From assembly GCA_028752905.1 (NCBI GenBank), contig JAQNBH010000003.1:29204502-29268501 (forward strand): a stretch of DNA of 64,000 nucleotides, read 5' to 3'. How positions within the stretch are numbered: the stretch's first letter is position 1; the number at the start of each line of letters is the position of its first letter. Source of the DNA: Cladorhizidae sp. MBARI D1340-BT2. Its lineage: Eukaryota; Porifera; Demospongiae; Poecilosclerida; Cladorhizidae. Positions 9,996-23,900 of this stretch are shown here, one piece after another. A program made the translations under genes and the position numbers. The notes below the pieces were generated by a model. That model did no database searches and was not told the origin of the DNA. It worked only from the letters and a program-made list of their open reading frames with translations.

Positions 9996-12720
9996 TTATC
10001 CACACTTCACTGAATAGACTTGATGTATAGCTATTAAGATAGGACTCTCTAAGTGCTCTCTCTTGATACCAAACATCCATATATTCTGCACACTTCACTG
10101 TAGTGGACTTGCAAGATAGGTATCTCTCAGTGTTCTCTATCTTGAGCTAAACATGTTAGCTTCATAGATTCTCCACACTTCACTGAATAGACTTGATATA
10201 TAGCTCTAAAGGTAGGCCTCTCTCTGTTCTCTCTCTTGATACCAAACATCCGTATATTCTGCATACATAGAATCACAAGATAGGTTTCTCTATGTGTTCT
10301 CTATCTTGATGCTAAACAGGTTAGCTTCATAGATTCTCCACACTTCACTGTATAAACTTGATATATAGCTATTAAGATAGGTCTCTCCCTGTGCTCTCTG
10401 TTGATATCAAACATCCATAATATTCTGCACACTTCACTGTAATGGACTTGATATGATTCGAATGATAGGTTTCATTATGTGTTCTCTATCTTGATATTTG
10501 CCCTAATTTGGTCTATATGTTTCTCATTTCCCCCCCAAAAATCTTGCTTTTTTGCCGTAAAGCTCATAACTTTTCTACACTTTACCCAAAAAAGAAATTT
10601 TTTATATCACCGGATAGCCCTTCTAATTATCTGTCTTTTGTACGTGCCAAAATTTTGATTACTCTAAGTATTAGCAAGTTATGGTGATTTGAAATGGTAA
10701 GGTTTGCGCTCTTTCCTGGCGTTTTCCAGTTGCCAAAGCGGTGGCCTGCCAGTGAAAAACCACTACATTTATTGATAATCTGTTGACATGTTGCAGATAA
10801 GGGCCTTCTCTATCAGTTGACAAAATCTGGGACTTTGGTCTTGTTAATTAGGGCAGTTATGAATTGTACTCTTACTTGATGCTAAACATGTTTAGCTTCG
10901 TAGATTATCCACACTTCACTGAATAGACTTGATGTATAGCTATTAAGATAGGACTCTCTAAGTGCTCTCTCTTGATACCAAACATCCATATATTCTGCAC
11001 ACTTCACTGTAGTGGACTTGCAAGATAGGTATCTCTCAGTGTTCTCTATCTTGAGCTAAACATGTTAGCTTCATAGATTCTCCACACTTCACTGAATAGA
11101 CTTGATATATAGCTCTAAAGGTAGGCCTCTCTCTGTTCTCTCTCTTGATACCAAACATCCGTATATTCTGCATACATAGAATCACAAGATAGGTTTCTCT
11201 ATGTGTTCTCTATCTTGATGCTAAACAGGTTAGCTTCATAGATTCTCCACACTTCACTGTATAAACTTGATATATAGCTATTAAGATAGGTCTCTCCCTG
11301 TGCTCTCTGTTGATATCAAACATCCATAATATTCTGCACATTCACTGTAATGGACTTGATATGATTCGAATGATAGGTTTCATTATGTGTTCTCTATCTT
11401 GATATTTGCCCTAATTTGGTCTATATGTTTCTCATTTCCCCCCCAAAAATCTTGCTTTTTTGCCGTAAAGCTCATAACTTTCTACACTTTACCCAAAAAA
11501 GAAATTTTTTATATCACCGGATAGCCCTTCTAATTATCTGTCTTTTGTACGTGCCAAAATTTTGATTACTCTAAGTATTAGCAAGTTATGGTGATTTGAA
11601 GTGGTAAGGTTTGCGCTCTTTCCTGGCGTTTTCCAGTTGCCAAAGCGGTGGCCTGCCAGTGAAAAACCACTACATTTATTGATAATCTGTTGACATGTTG
11701 CAGATAAGGGCCTTCTCTATCAGTTGACAAAATCTGGGACTTTGGTCTTGTTAATTAGGGCAGTTATGAATTGTACTCTTACTTGATGCTAAACATGTTT
11801 AGCTTCGTAGATTATCCACACTTCACTGAATAGACTTGATGTATAGCTATTAAGATAGGACTCTCTAAGTGCTCTCTCTTGATACCAAACATCCATATAT
11901 TCTGCACACTTCACTGTAGTGGACTTGCAAGATAGGTATCTCTCAGTGTTCTCTATCTTGAGCTAAACATGTTAGCTTCATAGATTCTCCACACTTCACT
12001 GAATAGACTTGATATATAGCTCTAAAGGTAGGCCTCTCTCTGTTCTCTCTCTTGATACCAAACATCCGTATATTCTGCATACATAGAATCACAAGATAGG
12101 TTTCTCTATGTGTTCTCTATCTTGATGCTAAACAGGTTAGCTTCATAGATTCTCCACACTTCACTGTATAAACTTGATATATAGCTATTAAGATAGGTCT
12201 CTCCCTGTGCTCTCTGTTGATATCAAACATCCATAATATTCTGCACACTTCACTGTAATGGACTTGATATGATTCGAATGATAGGTTTCATTATGTGTTC
12301 TCTATCTTGATATTTGCCCTAATTTGGTCTATATGTTTCTCATTTCCCCCCCAAAAATCTTGCTTTTTTGCCGTAAAGCTCATAACTTTTCTACACTTTA
12401 CCCAAAAAAGAATTTTTTTATATCACCGGATAGCCCTTCTAATTATCTGTCTTTTGTACGTGCCAAAATTTTGATTACTCTAAGTATTAGCAAGTTATGG
12501 TGATTTGAAGTGGTAAGGTTTGCGCTCTTTCCTGGCGTTTTCCAGTTGCCAAAGCGGTGGCCTGCCAGTGAAAAACCACTACATTTATTGATAATCTGTT
12601 GACATGTTGCAGATAAGGGCCTTCTCTATCAGTTGACAAAATCTGGGACTTTGGTCTTGTTAATTAGGGCAGTTATGAATTGTACTCTTACTTGATGCTA
12701 AACATGTTTAGCTTCGTAGA
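9996..12720 (+). repeat. Units 12-14 (starts 9996, 10905, 11812)
   Basis: A block matching units 1-3. Unit 12 carries gaaatggtaagg (private). Unit 13 (907 bp) repeats the double single-base deletion of unit 2. Unit 14 has gaattttttt where unit 3 has gaaatttttt. All three are gcgctc. Confidence 0.88.
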
Positions 12721-14538
12721 TTATCCACACTTCACTGAATAGACTTGATGTATAGCTATTAAGATAGGACTCTGTAAGTGCTCTCTCTTGATACCAAACA
12801 TCCATATATTCTGCACACTTCACTGTAGTGGACTTGCAAGATAGGTATCTCTCAGTGTTCTCTATCTTGAGCTAAACATGTTAGCTTCATAGATTCTCCA
12901 CACTTCACTGAATAGACTTGATATATAGCTCTAAAGGTAGGCCTCTCTCTGTTCTCTCTCTTGATACCAAACATCCGTATATTCTGCATACATAGAATCA
13001 CAAGATAGGTTTCTCTATGTGTTCTCTATCTTGATGCTAAACAGGTTAGCTTCATAGATTCTCCACACTTCACTGTATAAACTTGATATATAGCTATTAA
13101 GATAGGTCTCTCCCTGTGCTCTCTGTTGATATCAAACATCCATAATATTCTGCACACTTCACTGTAATGGACTTGATATGATTCGAATGATAGGTTTCAT
13201 TATGTGTTCTCTATCTTGATATTTGCCCTAATTTGGTCTATATGTTTCTCATTTCCCCCCCAAAAATCTTGCTTTTTTGCCGTAAAGCTCATAACTTTTC
13301 TACACTTTACCCAAAAAAGAAATTTTTTATATCACCGGATAGCCCTTCTAATTATCTGTCTTTTGTACGTGCCAAAATTTTGATTACTCTAAGTATTAGC
13401 AAGTTATGGTGATTTGAAGTGGTAAGGTTTGCGCTCTTTCCTGGCGTTTTCCAGTTGCCAAAGCGGTGGCCTGCCAGTGAAAAACCACTACATTTATTGA
13501 TAATCTGTTGACATGTTGCAGATAAGGGCCTTCTCTATCAGTTGACAAAATCTGGGACTTTGGTCTTGTTAATTAGGGCAGTTATGAATTGTACTCTTAC
13601 TTGATGCTAAACATGTTTAGCTTCGTAGATTATCCACACTTCACTGAATAGACTTGATGTATAGCTATTAAGATAGGACTCTCTAAGTGCTCTCTCTTGA
13701 TACCAAACATCCATATATTCTGCACACTTCACTGTAGTGGACTTGCAAGATAGGTATCTCTCAGTGTTCTCTATCTTGAGCTAAACATGTTAGCTTCATA
13801 GATTCTCCACACTTCACTGAATAGACTTGATATATAGCTCTAAAGGTAGGCCTCTCTCTGTTCTCTCTCTTGATACCAAACATCCGTATATTCTGCATAC
13901 ATAGAATCACAAGATAGGTTTCTCTATGTGTTCTCTATCTTGATGCTAAACAGGTTAGCTTCATAGATTCTCCACACTTCACTGTATAAACTTGATATAT
14001 AGCTATTAAGATAGGTCTCTCCCTGTGCTCTCTGTTGATATCAAACATCCATAATATTCTGCACACTTCACTGTAATGGACTTGATATGATTCGAATGAT
14101 AGGTTTCATTATGTGTTCTCTATCTTGATATTTGCCCTAATTTGGTCTATATGTTTCTCATTTCCCCCCCAAAAATCTTGCTTTTTTGCCGTAAAGCTCA
14201 TAACTTTGCTACACTTTACCCAAAAAAGAATTTTTTTATATCACCGAATAGCCCTTCTAATTATCTGTCTTTTGTACGTGCCAAAATTTTGATTACTCTA
14301 AGTATTAGCAAGTTATGGTAATTTGAAGTGGTAAGGTTTGCGATCTTTCCTGGCGTTTTCCAGTTGCCAAAGCGGTGGCCTGCCAGTGAAAAACCACTAC
14401 ATTTATTGATAATCTGTTGACATGTTGCAGATAAGGGCCTTCTCTATCAGTTGACAAAATCTGGGACTTTGGTCTTGTTAATTAGGGCAGTTATGAATTG
14501 TACTCTTACTTGATGCTAAACATGTTTAGCTTCGTAGA
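12721..14538 (+). repeat. Units 15-16, transition (starts 12721, 13630)
   Basis: Unit 15 has the private actctgtaag and is the last gcgctc unit until unit 57. Unit 16 introduces ctttgctacac, ccgaatagcc, gttatggtaat and gcgatc. The gcgctc unit followed by a ctttgctacac/ccgaatagcc unit recurs at units 57-58 and 63-64. Confidence 0.85.
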
Positions 14539-17500
14539 TTATCCACACTTCACTGAATAGACTTGATGTATAGCTATTAAGATAGGACTCTCTAAGTGCT
14601 CTCTCTTGATACCAAACATCCATATATTCTGCACACTTCACTGTAGTGGACTTGCAAGATAGGTATCTCTCAGTGTTCTCTATCTTGAGCTAAACATGTT
14701 AGCTTCATAGATTCTCCACACTTCACTGAATAGACTTGATATATAGCTCTAAAGGTAGGCCTCTCTCTGTTCTCTCTCTTGATACCAAACATCCGTATAT
14801 TCTGCATACATAGAATCACAAGATAGGTTTCTCTATGTGTTCTCTATCTTGATGCTAAACAGGTTAGCTTCATAGATTCTCCACACTTCACTGTATAAAC
14901 TTGATATATAGCTATTAAGATAGGTCTCTCCCTGTGCTCTCTGTTGATATCAAACATCCATAATATTCTGCACACTTCACTGTAATGGACTTGATATGAT
15001 TCGAATGATAGGTTTCATTATGTGTTCTCTATCTTGATATTTGCCCTAATTTGGTCTATATGTTTCTCATTTCCCCCCCAAAAATCTTGCTTTTTTGCCG
15101 TAAAGCTCATAACTTTTCTACACTTTACCCAAAAAAGAAATTATTTATATCACCGGAGAGCCCTTCTAATTATCTGTCTTTTGTACGTGCCAAAATTTTG
15201 ATTACTCTAAGTATTAGCAAGTTATGGTGATTTGAAGTGGTAAGGTTTGCGATCTTTCCTGGCGTTTTCCAGTTGCCAAAGCGGTGGCCTGCCAGTGAAA
15301 AACCACTACATTTATTGATAATCTGTTGACATGTTGCAGATAAGGGCCTTCTCTATCAGTTGACAAAATCTGGGACTTTGGTCTTGTTAATTAGGGCAGT
15401 TATGAATTGTACTCTTAATTGATGCTAAACATGTTTAGCTTCGTAGATTATCCACACTTCACTGAATAAACTTGATGTATAGCTATTAAGATAGGACTCT
15501 CTAAGTGCTCTCTCTTGATACCAAACATCCATATATTCTGCACACTTCACTGTAGTGGACTTGCAAGATAGGTATCTCTCAGTGTTCTCTATCTTGAGCT
15601 AAACATGTTAGCTTCATAGATTCTCCACACTTCACTGAATAGACTTGATATATAGCTCTAAAGGTAGGCCTCTCTCTGTTCTCTCTCTTGATACCAAACA
15701 TCCGTATATTCTGCATACATAGAATCACAAGATAGGTTTCTCTATGTGTTCTCTATCTTGATGCTAAACAGGTTAGCTTCATAGATTCTCCACACTTCAC
15801 TGTATAAACTTGATATATAGCTATTAAGATAGGTCTCTCCCTGTGCTCTCTGTTGATATCAAACATCCATAATATTCTGCACACTTCACTGTAATGGACT
15901 TGATATGATTCGAATGATAGGTTTCATTATGTGTTCTCTATCTTGATATTTGCCCTAATTTGGTCTATATGTTTCTCATTTCCCCCCCAAAAATCTTGCT
16001 TTTTTGCCGTAAAGCTCATAACTTTGCTACACTTTACCCAAAAAAGAAATTATTTATATCACCGGAGAGCCCTTCTAATTATCTGTCTTTTGTACGTGCC
16101 AAAATTTTGATTACTCTAAGTATTAGCAAGTTATGGTGATTTGAAGTGGTAAGGTTTGCGATCTTTCCTGGCGTTTTCCAGTTGCCAAAGCGGTGGCCTG
16201 CCAGTGAAAAACCACTACATTTATTGATAATCTGTTGACATGTTGCAGATAAGGGCCTTCTCTATCAGTTGACAAAATCTGGGACTTTGGTCTTGTTAAT
16301 TAGGGCAGTTATGAATTGTACTCTTACTTGATGCTAAACATGTTTAGCTTCGTAGATTATCCACACTTCACTGAATAGACTTGATGTATAGCTATTAAGA
16401 TAGGACTCTCTAAGTGCTCTCTCTTGATACCAAACATCCATATATTCTGCACACTTCCCTGTAGTGGACTTGCAAGATAGGTATCTCTCAGTGTTCTCTA
16501 TCTTGAGCTAAACATGTTAGCTTCATAGATTCTCCACACTTCACTGAATAGACTTGATATATAGCTCTAAAGGTAGGCCTCTCTCTGTTCTCTCTCTTGA
16601 TACCAAACATCCGTATATTCTGCATACATAGAATCACAAGATAGGTTTCTCTATGTGTTCTCTATCTTGATGCTAAACAGGTTAGCTTCATAGATTCTCC
16701 ACACTTCACTGTATAAACTTGATATATAGCTATTAAGATAGGTCTCTCCCTGTGCTCTCTGTTGATATCAAACATCCATAATATTCTGCACACTTCACTG
16801 TAATGGACTTGATATGATTCGAATGATAGGTTTCATTATGTGTTCTCTATCTTGATATTTGCCCTAATTTGGTCTATATGTTTCTCATTTCCCCCCCAAA
16901 AATCTTGCTTTTTTGCCGTAAAGCTCATAACTTTTCTACACTTTACCCAAAAAAGAAATTATTTATATCACCGGAGAGCCCTTCTAATTATCTGTCTTTT
17001 GTACGTGCCAAAATTTTGATTACTCTAAGTATTAGCAAGTTATGGTGATTTGAAGTGGTAAGGTTTGCGATCTTTCCTGGCGTTTTCCAGTTGCCAAAGC
17101 GGTGGCCTGCCAGTGAAAAACCACTACATTTATTGATAATCTGTTGACATGTTGCAGATAAGGGCCTTCTCTATCAGTTGACAAAATCTGGGACTTTGGT
17201 CTTGTTAATTAGGGCAGTTATGAATTGTACTCTTACTTGATGCTAAACATGTTTAGCTTCGTAGATTATCCACACTTCACTGAATAGACTTGATGTATAG
17301 CTATTAAGATAGGACTCTCTAAGTGCTCTCTCTTGATACCAAACATCCATATATTCTGCACACTTCCCTGTAGTGGACTTGCAAGATAGGTATCTCTCAG
17401 TGTTCTCTATCTTGAGCTAAACATGTTAGCTTCATAGATTCTCCACACTTCACTGAATAGACTTGATATATAGCTCTAAAGGTAGGCCTCTCTCTGTTCT

Positions 17501-20500
17501 CTCTCTTGATACCAAACATCCGTATATTCTGCATACATAGAATCACAAGATAGGTTTCTCTATGTGTTCTCTATCTTGATGCTAAACAGGTTAGCTTCAT
17601 AGATTCTCCACACTTCACTGTATAAACTTGATATATAGCTATTAAGATAGGTCTCTCCCTGTGCTCTCTGTTGATATCAAACATCCATAATATTCTGCAC
17701 ACTTCACTGTAATGGACTTGATATGATTCGAATGATAGGTTTCATTATGTGTTCTCTATCTTGATATTTGCCCTAATTTGGTCTATATGTTTCTCATTTC
17801 CCCCCCAAAAATCTTGCTTTTTTGCCGTAAAGCTCATAACTTTTCTACACTTTACCCAAAAAAGAAATTATTTATATCACCGGAGAGCCCTTCTAATTAT
17901 CTGTCTTTTGTACGTGCCAAAATTTTGATTACTCTAAGTATTAGCAAGTTATGGTGATTTGAAGTGGTAAGGTTTGCGATCTTTCCTGGCGTTTTCCAGT
18001 TGCCAAAGCGGTGGCCTGCCAGTGAAAAACCACTACATTTATTGATAATCTGTTGACATGTTGCAGATAAGGGCCTTCTCTATCAGTTGACAAAATCTGG
18101 GACTTTGGTCTTGTTAATTAGGGCAGTTATGAATTGTACTCTTACTTGATGCTAAACATGTTTAGCTTCGTAGATTATCCACACTTCACTGAATAAACTT
18201 GATGTATAGCTATTAAGATAGGACTCTCTAAGTGCTCTCTCTTGATACCAAACATCCATATATTCTGCACACTTCACTGTAGTGGACTTGCAAGATAGGT
18301 ATCTCTCAGTGTTCTCTATCTTGAGCTAAACATGTTAGCTTCATAGATTCTCCACACTTCACTGAATAGACTTGATATATAGCTCTAAAGGTAGGCCTCT
18401 CTCTGTTCTCTCTCTTGATACCAAACATCCGTATATTCTGCATACATAGAATCACAAGATAGGTTTCTCTATGTGTTCTCTATCTTGATGCTAAACAGGT
18501 TAGCTTCATAGATTCTCCACACTTCACTGTATAAACTTGATATATAGCTATTAAGATAGGTCTCTCCCTGTGCTCTCTGTTGATATCAAACATCCATAAT
18601 ATTCTGCACACTTCACTGTAATGGACTTGATATGATTCGAATGATAGGTTTCATTATGTGTTCTCTATCTTGATATTTGCCCTAATTTGGTCTATATGTT
18701 TCTCATTTCCCCCCCAAAAATCTTGCTTTTTTGCCGTAAAGCTCATAACTTTGCTACACTTTACCCAAAAAAGAAATTTTTTATATCACCGAATAGCCCT
18801 TCTAATTATCTGTCTTTTGTACGTGCCAAAATTTTGATTACTCTAAGTATTAGCAAGTTATGGTGATTTGAAGTGGTAAGGTTTGCGATCTTTCCTGGCG
18901 TTTTCCAGTTGCCAAAGCGGTGGCCTGCCAGTGAAAAACCACTACATTTATTGATAATCTGTTGACATGTTGCAGATAAGGGCCTTCTCTATCAGTTGAC
19001 AAAATCTGGGACTTTGGTCTTGTTAATTAGGGCAGTTATGAATTGTACTCTTACTTGATGCTAAACATGTTTAGCTTCGTAGATTATCCACACTTCACTG
19101 AATAGACTTGATGTATAGCTATTAAGATAGGACTCTCTAAGTGCTTTCTCTTGATACCAAACATCCATATATTCTGCACACTTCACTGTAGTGGACTTGC
19201 AAGATAGGTATCTCTCAGTGTTCTCTATCTTGAGCTAAACATGTTAGCTTCATAGATTCTCCACACTTCACTGAATAGACTTGATATATAGCTCTAAAGG
19301 TAGGCCTCTCTCTGTTCTCTCTCTTGATACCAAACATCCGTATATTCTGCATACATAGAATCACAAGATAGGTTTCTCTATGTGTTCTCTATCTTGATGC
19401 TAAACAGGTTAGCTTCATAGATTCTCCACACTTCACTGTATAAACTTGATATATAGCTATTAAGATAGGTCTCTCCCTGTGCTCTCTGTTGATATCAAAC
19501 ATCCATAATATTCTGCACACTTCACTGTAATGGACTTGATATGATTCGAATGATAGGTTTCATTATGTGTTCTCTATCTTGATATTTGCCCTAATTTGGT
19601 CTATATGTTTCTCATTTCCCCCCCAAAAATCTTGCTTTTTTGCCGTAAAGCTCATAACTTTTCTACACTTTACCCAAAAAAGAAATTATTTATATCACCG
19701 GAGAGCCCTTCTAATTATCTGTCTTTTGTACGTGCCAAAATTTTGATTACTCTAAGTATTAGCAAGTTATGGTGATTTGAAGTGGTAAGGTTTGCGATCT
19801 TTCCTGGCGTTTTCCAGTTGCCAAAGCGGTGGCCTGCCAGTGAAAAACCACTACATTTATTGATAATCTGTTGACATGTTGCAGATAAGGGCCTTCTCTA
19901 TCAGTTGACAAAATCTGGGACTTTGGTCTTGTTAATTAGGGCAGTTATGAATTGTACTCTTACTTGATGCTAAACATGTTTAGCTTCGTAGATTATCCAC
20001 ACTTCACTGAATAGACTTGATGTATAGCTATTAAGATAGGACTCTCTAAGTGCTCTCTCTTGATACCAAACATCCATATATTCTGCACACTTCCCTGTAG
20101 TGGACTTGCAAGATAGGTATCTCTCAGTGTTCTCTATCTTGAGCTAAACATGTTAGCTTCATAGATTCTCCATACTTCACTGAATAGACTTGATATATAG
20201 CTCTAAAGGTAGGCCTCTCTCTGTTCTCTCTCTTGATACCAAACATCCGTATATTCTGCATACATAGAATCACAAGATAGGTTTCTCTATGTGTTCTCTA
20301 TCTTGATGCTAAACAGGTTAGCTTCATAGATTCTCCACACTTCACTGTATAAACTTGATATATAGCTATTAAGATAGGTCTCTCCCTGTGCTCTCTGTTG
20401 ATATCAAACATCCATAATATTCTGCAAACTTCACTGTAATGGACTTGATATGATTCGAATGATAGGTTTCATTATGTGTTCTCTATCTTGATATTTGCCC

Positions 20501-20901
20501 TAATTTGGTCTATATGTTTCTCATTTCCCCCCCAAAAATCTTGCTTTTTTGCCGTAAAGCTCATAACTTTTCTACACTTTACCCAAAAAAGAAATTATTT
20601 ATATCACCGGAGAGCCCTTCTAATTATCTGTCTTTTGTACGTGCCAAAATTTTGATTACTCTAAGTATTAGCAAGTTATGGTGATTTGAAGTGGTAAGGT
20701 TTGCGATCTTTCCTGGCGTTTTCCAGTTGCCAAAGCGGTGGCCTGCCAGTGAAAAACCACTACATTTATTGATAATCTGTTGACATGTTGCAGATAAGGG
20801 CCTTCTCTATCAGTTGACAAAATCTGGGACTTTGGTCTTGTTAATTAGGGCAGTTATGAATTGTACTCTTACTTGATGCTAAACATGTTTAGCTTCGTAG
20901 A
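14539..20901 (+). repeat. Units 17-23, gaaattattt/ggagagcc domain
   Basis: Starts 14539, 15448, 16357, 17266, 18175, 19084, 19993, all 909 bp. Most carry gaaattattt and ggagagcc. Unit 17 ends with actcttaattg; units 18 and 21 have ctgaataaac near their start and ctttgctacac; unit 21 alone here has ccgaatagcc. Units 19 and 20 share cttccctg and look identical. Unit 22 has gtgctttctc. Unit 23 has cttccctg, ctccatac and gcaaacttc. Confidence 0.88.
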
Positions 20902-23900
20902 TTATCCACACTTCACTGAATAGACTTGATGTATAGCTATTAAGATAGGACTCTCTAAGTGCTCTCTCTTGATACCAAACATCCATATATTCTGCACACT
21001 TCACTGTAGTGGACTTGCAAGATAGGTATCTCTCAGTGTTCTCTATCTTGAGCTAAACATGTTAGCTTCATAGATTCTCCACACTTCACTGAATAGACTT
21101 GATATATAGCTCTAAAGGTAGGCCTCTCTGTGTTCTCTCTCTTGATACCAAACATCCGTATATTCTGCATACATAGAATCACAAGATAGGTTTCTCTATG
21201 TGTTCTCTATCTTGATGCTAAACAGGTTAGCTTCATAGATTCTCCACACTTCACTGTATAAACTTGATATATAGCTATTAAGATAGGTCTCTCCCTGTGC
21301 TCTCTGTTGATATCAAACATCCATAATATTCTGCACACTTCACTGTAATGGACTTGATATGATTCGAATGATAGGTTTCATTATGTGTTCTCTATCTTGA
21401 TATTTGCCCTAATTTGGTCTATATGTTTCTCATTTCCCCCCCAAAAATCTTGCTTTTTTGCCGTAAAGCTCATAACTTTTCTACACTTTACCCAAAAAAG
21501 AAATTATTTATATCACCGGAGAGCCCTTCTAATTATCTGTCTTTTGTACGTGCCAAAATTTTGATTACTCTAAGTATTAGCAAGTTATGGTGATTTGAAG
21601 TGGTAAGGTTTGCGATCTTTCCTGGCGTTTTCCAGTTGCCAAAGCGGTGGCCTGCCAGTGAAAAACCACTACATTTATTGATAATCTGTTGACATGTTGC
21701 AGATAAGGGCCTTCTCTATCAGTTGACAAAATCTGGGACTTTGGTCTTGTTAATTAGGGCAGTTATGAATTGTACTCTTACTTGATGCTAAACATGTTTA
21801 GCTTCGTAGATTATCCACACTTCACTGAATAGACTTGATGTATAGCTATTAAGATAGGACTCTCTAAGTGCTCTCTCTTGATACCAAACATCCATATATT
21901 CTGCACACTTCACTGTAGTGGACTTGCAAGATAGGTATCTCTCAGTGTTCTCTATCTTGAGCTAAACATGTTAGCTTCATAGATTCTCCACACTTCACTG
22001 AATAGACTTGATATATAGCTCTAAAGGTAGGCCTCTCTGTGTTCTCTCTCTTGATACCAAACATCCGTATATTCTGCATACATAGAATCACAAGATAGGT
22101 TTCTCTATGTGTTCTCTATCTTGATGCTAAACAGGTTAGCTTCATAGATTCTCCACACTTCACTGTATAAACTTGATATATAGCTATTAAGATAGGTCTC
22201 TCCCTGTGCTCTCTGTTGATATCAAACATCCATAATAATATTCTGCACACTTCACTGTAATGGACTTGATATGATTCGAATGATAGGTTTCATTATGTGT
22301 TCTCTATCTTGATATTTGCCCTAATTTGGTCTCTATGTTTCTCATTTCCCCCCCAAAAATCTTGCTTTTTTGCCGTAAAGCTCATAACTTTTCTACACTT
22401 TACCCAAAAAAGAAAATTTTTATATCACCGGATAGCCCTTCTAATTATCTGTCTTTTGTACGTGCCAAAATTTTGATTACTCTAAGTATTAGCAAGTTAT
22501 GGTGATTTGAAGTGGTAAGGTTTGCGATCTTTCCTGGCGTTTTCCAGTTGCCAAAGCGGTGGCCTGCCAGTGAAAAACCACTACATTTATTGATAATCTG
22601 TTGACATGTTGCAGATAAGGGCCTTCTCTATCAGTTGACAAAATCTGGGACTTTGGTCTTGTTAATTAGGGCAGTTATGAATTGTACTCTTACTTGATGC
22701 TAAACATGTTTAGCTTCGTAGATTATCCACACTTCACTGAATAGACTTGATGTATAGCTATTAAGATAGGACTCTCTAAGTGCTCTCTCTTGATACCAAA
22801 CATCCATATATTCTGCACACTTCACTGTAGTGGACTTGCAAGATAGGTATCTCTCAGTGTTCTCTATCTTGAGCTAAACATGTTAGCTTCATAGATTCTC
22901 CACACTTCACTGAATAGACTTGATATATAGCTCTAAAGGTAGGCCTCTCTCTGTTCTCTCTCTTGATACCAAACATCCGTATATTCTGCATACATAGAAT
23001 CACAAGATAGGTTTCTCTATGTGTTCTCTATCTTGATGCTAAACAGGTTAGCTTCATAGATTCTCCACACTTCACTGTATAAACTTGATATATAGCTATT
23101 AAGATAGGTCTCTCCCTGTGCTCTCTGTTGATATCAAACATCCATAATATTCTGCACACTTCACTGTAATGGACTTGATATGATTCGAATGATAGGTTTC
23201 ATTATGTGTTCTCTATCTTGATATTTGCCCTAATTTGGTCTATATGTTTCTCATTTCCCCCCCAAAAATCTTGCTTTTTTGCCGTAAAGCTCATAACTTT
23301 TCTACACTTTACCCAAAAAAGAAATTATTTATATCACCGGAGAGCCCTTCTAATTATCTGTCTTTTGTACGTGCCAAAATTTTGATTACTCTAAGTATTA
23401 GCAAGTTATGGTGATTTGAAGTGGTAAGGTTTGCGATCTTTCCTGGCGTTTTCCAGTTGCCAAAGCGGTGGCCTGCCAGTGAAAAACCACTACATTTATT
23501 GATAATCTGTTGACATGTTGCAGATAAGGGCCTTCTCTATCAGTTGACAAAATCTGGGACTTTGGTCTTGTTAATTAGGGCAGTTATGAATTGTACTCTT
23601 ACTTGATGCTAAACATGTTTAGCTTCGTAGATTATCCACACTTCACTGAATAGACTTGATGTATAGCTATTAAGATAGGACTCTCTAAGTGCTCTCTCTT
23701 GATACCAAACATCCATATATTCTGCACACTTCACTGTAGTGGACTTGCAAGATAGGTATCTCTCAGTGTTCTCTATCTTGAGCTAAACATGTTAGCTTCA
23801 TAGATTCTCCACACTTCACTGAATAGACTTGATATATAGCTCTAAAGGTAGGCCTCTCTGTGTTCTCTCTCTTGATACCAAACATCCGTATATTCTGCAT

